Shown: positions 17,748-22,628 of the stretch, in pieces
How the letters are laid out: each line of letters begins with the position of its first letter
How positions within the stretch are numbered: the first letter of the stretch is position 1
NCBI RefSeq assembly: GCF_005081185.1
Contig: NZ_CP034870.1
Coordinates: 543,807 to 566,434 of the forward strand
Origin: Buchnera aphidicola (Lipaphis pseudobrassicae)
GTDB lineage: Bacteria > Pseudomonadota > Gammaproteobacteria > Enterobacterales > Enterobacteriaceae
Direction of reading: 5' to 3'
Length of the DNA: 22,628 bases
Notes under the pieces: generated by a model
Told to the model about the DNA's origin: nothing
Database searches by the model: none
What the model saw: the letters and a program-made list of their open reading frames with translations, nothing else
Position numbers and translations under genes: made by a program

Positions 17748-18932
17748 TTAATTTAAAACTTTAGAAACTACACCTGCTCCAACAGTACGACCTCCTTCAC
17801 GTATAGCAAATCGTAATCCATCGGCCATGGCAATAGGATTAATTAAAGTAACAGTCATTTTTATATTATCCCCAGGCATAACCATTTCAACACCTTCAGG
17901 TAATTCAATAGAACCTGTTACATCAGTAGTTCGAAAATAAAACTGAGGACGATATCCCTTAAAAAATGGAGTATGGCGCCCACCTTCTTCTTTGGATAAA
18001 ACATAAACTTCAGACTCAAATGTTGTATGTGGATGAATACTACCAGGTTTTGCTAAAACTTGACCTCTTTCAATTTCATCGCGTTTTGTACCACGCAGTA
18101 AAACGCCTACATTTTCTCCAGCACGACCTTCATCTAACAATTTCCTAAACATTTCTACACCTGTACAAGTAGTTTTCGTTGTTTTTTTAATTCCAACAAT
18201 TTCTACTTCTTCGCCGATTTTAATCACACCTTTTTCTACTCGTCCAGTAACTACTGTACCTCTTCCTGATATAGAAAAAACATCTTCTATTGGTAGTAAA
18301 AAAGGTTGATCTATTGCACGTTTTGGTTCAGGAATATAGCTGTCTAAAAATTTAGACAAATCAATAATTTTTGACTCCCATTCAGGATCACCTTCTAATG
18401 CTTTAAGAGCCGAACCACGAATAATAGGTGTATCATCTCCAGGAAAATCATATTGTGTTAATAAATCACGCACTTCCATTTCTACTAATTCAAGTAATTC
18501 TTCATCATCTACCATATCACATTTATTAAGAAAGACAACAATGTAAGGCACTCCTACTTGTCTTCCAAGTAAAATATGTTCACGAGTTTGTGGCATCGGT
18601 CCATCTGTTGCGGCCACTACTAAAATAGCACCGTCCATTTGAGCAGCTCCAGTGATCATATTTTTTATATAATCAGCATGTCCTGGACAATCTACATGAG
18701 CATAATGTCTAAGTTCCGTGTCATATTCTACATGTGAAGTGTTGATGGTAATTCCTCTTGCTTTTTCTTCTGGTGCATTATCTATTTGATCAAAAGCACG
18801 TGCAGAACCACCATATTTTTTAGATAAAACAGTTGTTATTGCAGCGGTTAAAGTGGTTTTTCCATGATCTACATGACCAATAGTACCTACGTTTATATGA
18901 GGCTTTAAACGTTGAAATTTTTCTTTAGACAT
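17748..18932 (-). CDS. tuf: Elongation factor Tu
   Basis: EF-Tu brings aminoacyl-tRNA to the ribosome as a GTP complex. The 394 residues equal the E. coli length and the sequence is very close. The G domain has GHVDHGKT at 19-26, switch [13 protein letters not shown] at 59-70, DCPGH at 81-85 with catalytic His85, and NKCD at 136-139. Domains 2 and 3 follow, with [11 protein letters not shown] and the C-terminal [19 protein letters not shown] lies before the ATG. No second tuf gene is in this window. A perfect TATAAT at 18983-18988 on the minus strand, in the 67-base gap after fusA, could mark an internal promoter, but it lacks a -35. Confidence 0.99.
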   Translation of the reverse strand: MSKEKFQRLKPHINVGTIGHVDHGKTTLTAAITTVLSKKYGGSARAFDQIDNAPEEKARGITINTSHVEYDTELRHYAHVDCPGHADYIKNMITGAAQMDGAILVVAATDGPMPQTREHILLGRQVGVPYIVVFLNKCDMVDDEELLELVEMEVRDLLTQYDFPGDDTPIIRGSALKALEGDPEWESKIIDLSKFLDSYIPEPKRAIDQPFLLPIEDVFSISGRGTVVTGRVEKGVIKIGEEVEIVGIKKTTKTTCTGVEMFRKLLDEGRAGENVGVLLRGTKRDEIERGQVLAKPGSIHPHTTFESEVYVLSKEEGGRHTPFFKGYRPQFYFRTTDVTGSIELPEGVEMVMPGDNIKMTVTLINPIAMADGLRFAIREGGRTVGAGVVSKVLN

Positions 18933-18999
18933 TATTTTATTCCTCAGATAGTATATTTTTTTAAATAGAAAATATTGTATACATTATAGAAAAAAACTG

Positions 19000-21108
19000 C
19001 TACTTTTCTCTTTTTTCAATAATAGATAAAGAAATATTAGATGGTGCTTCTACATATTTTAAAAATTCCATAGAATAGGATGCTCTTCCTTGTGTTTGAG
19101 AACGCAAATCAGTAGCATAACCAAACATTTCAGACAAAGGAACACATGCTTTAATAATTTTACCAATAGACAAATCTTTCATTCCTTCAATTGTACCTCT
19201 TCTACGATTTAAATCACCAATTACATCACCCATATAATCGTCTGGAGTTTCTATTTCTACTTTCATAATAGGTTCTAGTAAAGCTGGTTTAGCTTTTTTA
19301 AAACCATCTTTAAATGCAATAGAGGCTGCTAATTTAAAAGCTAATTCAGAAGAATCGACATCATGATAAGAACCAAAATAAAGACGTACACCAATATCTA
19401 CGACAGGATATCCTGCTAAGGGACCATATTTTAGTTGTTCTTGAATTCCTTTATCAACTGCTGAAATATATTCATTAGGTATTATTCCTCCTTTTATATC
19501 ATTTATAAATAAATATCCCGGACCTCCTGGTTCTAATGGAAATAATTCTATAACAACATGACCATATTGTCCTCTTCCACCTGATTGTTTAATATGTTTT
19601 CCTTCAATATCTTTTACTTTATTTAAAATAGTTTCACGATATGCTACTTGAGGTTTTCCAATATTAGCATCTATGCTAAATTCTCGTCTCATACGATCAA
19701 TAATAATTTCTAAATGTAACTCACCCATTCCAGAAATTATTGTTTGATTAGACTCCTGATCAGTATTAACTCGAAATGATGGGTCCTCTTTTGCTAATCT
19801 TCCTAAAGCTAAACCCATTTTTTCTTGATCTACTTTAGTTTTAGGTTCTACAGAAATAGATATTACCGGATCTGGAAATTCCATTCTTTCTAATATAATT
19901 GGTTGATTTAAATCACATAAAGTATCTCCAGTAGTTACATCTTTTAAACCAATAGCAGCAGCTATATCCCCTGCATATACTTCTTTTATTTCTTCTCTTT
20001 TATTAGCATGCATTTGAACGATTCTACCAAATCTTTCTTTTTGGTTTTTTACAGAATTAAAAACAGTGTCTCCAGATTTGACAACTCCTGAATATACACG
20101 AAAAAAAGTTAAATTTCCTACAAATGGATCATTTGCAATCTTGAATGCTAAAGCAGAAAAAGGAGCTATATCGTTTGAAGATCTAATAGAAGGAGTATTT
20201 TGATTATCATTTAAAATACCTTTAATGTCTTGAATATCATTAGGTGCAGGAAGATATTCAATTATTGCATCTAGTAATGCTTGCACTCCTTTATTTTTAA
20301 AAGCAGAACCACAAGTTATAAGTACAATTTCATCATTTAAAACTCTATTTCTTAATCCATATTTTATTTCTTTTTCTGATAAGTTAATACCATTTAAATA
20401 TTTTTCTAAAAGATTTTCATCAGATTCCACTGCTGATTCAATTAAATTTTGATGCCATTTTTCTGATAATATCTTCATATCTTTGGGAATTTCATCATAA
20501 GTAAAGCTTAGACCTTGATCAGAATCTTTCCAATAAATTGCTTTCATTTTAATCAAATCTATTATACCAATAAAATTATCTTCTGAACCAATAGCTAGTT
20601 GCAATGGAACAGGATTAGCTCCTAAACGTGTTTTTATTTGCCTTACAACTTTTAGAAAATTAGCTCCCATACGATCCATTTTATTTATAAATGCTATACG
20701 AGGAACATTATATTTATTAGCCTGACGCCAAACAGTCTCAGACTGCGGTTGAACACCTCCTACTGCACAATACACCATAACAGCACCATCTAAAACACGC
20801 ATTGATCGTTCTACTTCTATGGTAAAATCAACATGTCCTGGTGTATCAATAATATTGATTCTATGCGGTTTAAATTGTTTTGCCATTCCGCTCCAAAATG
20901 CCGTAGTAGCAGCTGATGTGATAGTAATTCCTCTTTCTTGTTCTTGCTCCATCCAATCCATAGTAGCAGCACCATCATGAACTTCACCAATTTTATGATT
21001 AATTCCTGTATAGAATAAAATTCTTTCCGTAGTAGTGGTTTTACCAGCATCGATATGAGCACTAATTCCAATATTTCGATATCGAGAAATAGGTGTTATA
21101 CGAGACAT
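19000..21108 (-). CDS. fusA: Elongation factor G
   Basis: EF-G drives translocation and, with RRF, ribosome recycling. I start at the ATG at 21108, giving [20 protein letters not shown] and 702 residues (E. coli 704). The frame runs 20 codons further upstream to 21168, but those residues have no counterpart in the family and AGAGAAAG lies before the 21108 ATG. The G domain has AHIDAGKT at 17-24, RGITITSAA at 59-67, DTPGH at 88-92 with His92, and NKMD at 142-145. Domains II to V follow, with GRGQYGHV in domain IV. It lies 105 bases after rpsG. Confidence 0.98.
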   Translation of the reverse strand: MSRITPISRYRNIGISAHIDAGKTTTTERILFYTGINHKIGEVHDGAATMDWMEQEQERGITITSAATTAFWSGMAKQFKPHRINIIDTPGHVDFTIEVERSMRVLDGAVMVYCAVGGVQPQSETVWRQANKYNVPRIAFINKMDRMGANFLKVVRQIKTRLGANPVPLQLAIGSEDNFIGIIDLIKMKAIYWKDSDQGLSFTYDEIPKDMKILSEKWHQNLIESAVESDENLLEKYLNGINLSEKEIKYGLRNRVLNDEIVLITCGSAFKNKGVQALLDAIIEYLPAPNDIQDIKGILNDNQNTPSIRSSNDIAPFSALAFKIANDPFVGNLTFFRVYSGVVKSGDTVFNSVKNQKERFGRIVQMHANKREEIKEVYAGDIAAAIGLKDVTTGDTLCDLNQPIILERMEFPDPVISISVEPKTKVDQEKMGLALGRLAKEDPSFRVNTDQESNQTIISGMGELHLEIIIDRMRREFSIDANIGKPQVAYRETILNKVKDIEGKHIKQSGGRGQYGHVVIELFPLEPGGPGYLFINDIKGGIIPNEYISAVDKGIQEQLKYGPLAGYPVVDIGVRLYFGSYHDVDSSELAFKLAASIAFKDGFKKAKPALLEPIMKVEIETPDDYMGDVIGDLNRRRGTIEGMKDLSIGKIIKACVPLSEMFGYATDLRSQTQGRASYSMEFLKYVEAPSNISLSIIEKREK

Positions 21109-21213
21109 TATCTTTCTCTTATATTTAGATTTTAAAAAATTCAATTTTATCAAATCAATTAAGATCATTGTCTCAATATAATTTATAAAAAATATATAAA
21201 AATTTAATAGTCG

Positions 21214-21684
21214 TTACCAACGATAGTGAGCAAATGCTTTATTAGCTTCTGCCATTTTATGTACTTCTTCTCTTTTTTTAACTGCTGTTCCTTTATTTGA
21301 AACTGCATCATAAAGTTCATTTGATAAACGTAAAGACATAGATTTATCCGTACGTTTACGAGCTGATTCTACAATCCAACGCATAGCTAAAGCATTTCGT
21401 CGAACTGGACGTACTTCTACTGGTACTTGATATGTTGAACCTCCAACTCGACGAGATTTAACCTCTACTGTTGGACGAACGTGCTCTAAAGCTGTTTCAA
21501 ATGCTTCTAATTCTTTTTTTTCTGTACGTTTAGATAAATTTTTCAATGCAGTATACACAATAGATTCGGCAATAGATTTTTTACCATCTATCATAAGAAT
21601 ATTAATAAATTTAGCTAATAATTCTGATGAAAATTTTGGATCTGGTAAAATTTTACGAGTTCCAATAATACGACGACGTGGCAT
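21214..21684 (-). CDS. rpsG: 30S ribosomal protein S7
   Basis: S7 initiates assembly of the 16S 3' domain and lies near the E-site tRNA; in E. coli it also represses the str operon by binding between rpsL and rpsG. It has 156 residues, like the shorter form of E. coli S7. [20 protein letters not shown] opens it; [20 protein letters not shown] is the signature. Good Shine-Dalgarno GGAG precedes the ATG. The gap to rpsL is 75 bases. Confidence 0.98.
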   Translation of the reverse strand: MPRRRIIGTRKILPDPKFSSELLAKFINILMIDGKKSIAESIVYTALKNLSKRTEKKELEAFETALEHVRPTVEVKSRRVGGSTYQVPVEVRPVRRNALAMRWIVESARKRTDKSMSLRLSNELYDAVSNKGTAVKKREEVHKMAEANKAFAHYRW

Positions 21685-21759
21685 AAAATAACTCCATATT
21701 TTTAAAATAAATATATACTATAAAAAATATTAAATTGATGTTTAAAAAACACATATTTT
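21685..21759 (-). promoter_or_regulatory. rpsL-rpsG gap, position of the S7 control site in E. coli
   Basis: The 75-base gap is almost pure A/T until the GGAG before rpsG. The only structure I see is a small hairpin, TGTTT/AAACA with a three-base loop, near 21738-21750. In E. coli this gap is longer and folds into an S7-binding structure; I cannot recognise it here. Confidence 0.3.
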
Positions 21760-22170
<411 letters not shown>

Positions 22171-22191
22171 TCAACATGATATAAATATAAT

Positions 22192-22213
22192 AAATCTTTT
22201 ATGGTAAAGATTT
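22192..22213 (-). promoter_or_regulatory. Stem-loop between tusB and rpsL
   Basis: AAATCTTT and AAAGATTT form a perfect 8-bp stem with a six-base loop, about 41 bases after the tusB stop and 58 before the rpsL ATG. No real U-tract follows on the minus strand, so it is a weak terminator at best. A poor promoter candidate overlaps it (TTTACC, 17 bases, TTTATA). The 120-base gap is where a str operon promoter is expected. Confidence 0.35.
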
Positions 22214-22254
22214 TTAGGATTGGATATAAATAAGTTAACTATAAACTTGCATTT

Positions 22255-22542
22255 TTACCAAGTCATTTGTTGTTTGTGCTTAAGTGTTAATAAAATGAAA
22301 TGAGTATAACTAATTAAAATAAATTTATTAGAAATATTTTTTTGAACTCCTCTAGCATAAACATCTTCTTTTATAAGATACAATGTTGCTGAAGACATAA
22401 TTATATTTTTTAAAAAAACATTATCTATTAATGCAATTAATACTCCGTCTTGAAGAGCTAAAAAATCATCTGATTTTTTTAACATAGTCATAAGAAGAGA
22501 TATATTACTTATAAAAGGAGATTTCATTAAAGTATGTAACAT
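22255..22542 (-). CDS. tusB: Sulfur-relay protein TusB
   Basis: TusB is a subunit of the TusBCD complex, which passes sulfur from TusA to TusE for 2-thiolation of wobble uridine 34 in tRNAs for Lys, Glu and Gln by MnmA. The 95 residues equal E. coli Tus[11 protein letters not shown] opens it; [11 protein letters not shown], the EDVYARGV segment and the C-terminal [11 protein letters not shown] match the family. The sulfur-carrying cysteine of the complex is in TusD, not here. It lies 11 bases after tusC, with AAGG before the ATG, in the same place upstream of rpsL as in E. coli. Confidence 0.95.
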   Translation of the reverse strand: MLHTLMKSPFISNISLLMTMLKKSDDFLALQDGVLIALIDNVFLKNIIMSSATLYLIKEDVYARGVQKNISNKFILISYTHFILLTLKHKQQMTW

Positions 22543-22553
22543 ATTAATATGCC

Positions 22554-22628
22554 TTAAAAATTAATAATTGCATCATGATTATCTAATTTTAAACGTAAAA
22601 GATATGAATCTAAAATATCTATTTTTAA
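22554..22628 (-). CDS. tusC: Sulfur-relay protein TusC, C-terminal end only
   Basis: The last 24 codons and the stop of a minus-strand gene that starts beyond the right edge. They read [20 protein letters not shown] followed by IINF. This fits the TusC end (E. coli has LRRELANYDVILRF), and tusC is the expected neighbour upstream of tusB. It is cut by the window, not broken. TusC is the second subunit of TusBCD. Confidence 0.85.
   Translation of the reverse strand, partial: LKIDILDSYLLRLKLDNHDAIINF

Noticed and set aside
20817..21071. 84-codon minus-strand frame inside fusA
   Set aside because: It is a shifted frame of the EF-G G domain; the true frame is intact with all GTPase motifs.
21109..21168. 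20-codon N-terminal extension of EF-G as coding sequence
   Set aside because: The residues have no counterpart in EF-G, and a purine-rich site precedes the ATG at 21108. A TTGAGA lies in this stretch, but I found no -10 at a good distance.

Overview
The window is a very AT-rich stretch of a small, reduced gammaproteobacterial genome. Gene content, protein lengths close to those of Escherichia coli and gene order all point to Buchnera aphidicola, the obligate endosymbiont of aphids. This identification rests on protein similarity and synteny from memory, not on a database search. No mobile element, CRISPR array, tRNA or rRNA gene lies inside the window. I found 39 protein genes (one cut by the right edge), two of them very short: rpmJ (L36) and rpmD (L30).

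Layout, left to right. Positions 1-117 hold a strong sigma-70-like promoter pointing left, out of the window; by position it probably drives an rRNA transcription unit. Next come smg, tsaC and aroE, all on the minus strand (2039 down to 118). They encode a conserved small protein, a tRNA t6A synthesis enzyme and a shikimate-pathway enzyme. A 227-base AT-rich divergent gap (2040-2266) separates them from def and fmt on the plus strand, which add and remove the formyl group at translation starts. A 9-bp hairpin terminator at 3771-3803 lies between fmt and the converging rplQ.

From 22628 down to 3819 everything is on the minus strand, in the order tusC', tusB, rpsL, rpsG, fusA, tuf, then the S10, spc and alpha operons. 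Ribosomal protein gene order is that of E. coli. The genes I recall between tuf and rpsJ in E. coli are missing, so the str and S10 operons are direct neighbours. Most gaps are under 50 bases, with 1-base (rplP/rpmC) and 4-base (rplD/rplW) overlaps. The larger gaps fall at the ancestral operon borders and hold the likely regulatory material: three stacked stem-loops before rpsJ, an extended -10 promoter with a stem-loop near the predicted 5' end before rplN, a perfect 8-bp stem-loop before rpsM, and a 15-bp tandem duplication of the ribosome-binding region before rplE.

Functionally this is a translation block: 27 ribosomal proteins, both main elongation factors, formyl-Met processing, tRNA modification (TusBC, TsaC), the RNA polymerase alpha subunit and the SecY channel. 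Every gene reads as intact. I see no undescribed defence, mobile or biosynthetic system. The points worth a second look are the retained or remodelled leader structures and the erosion seams.
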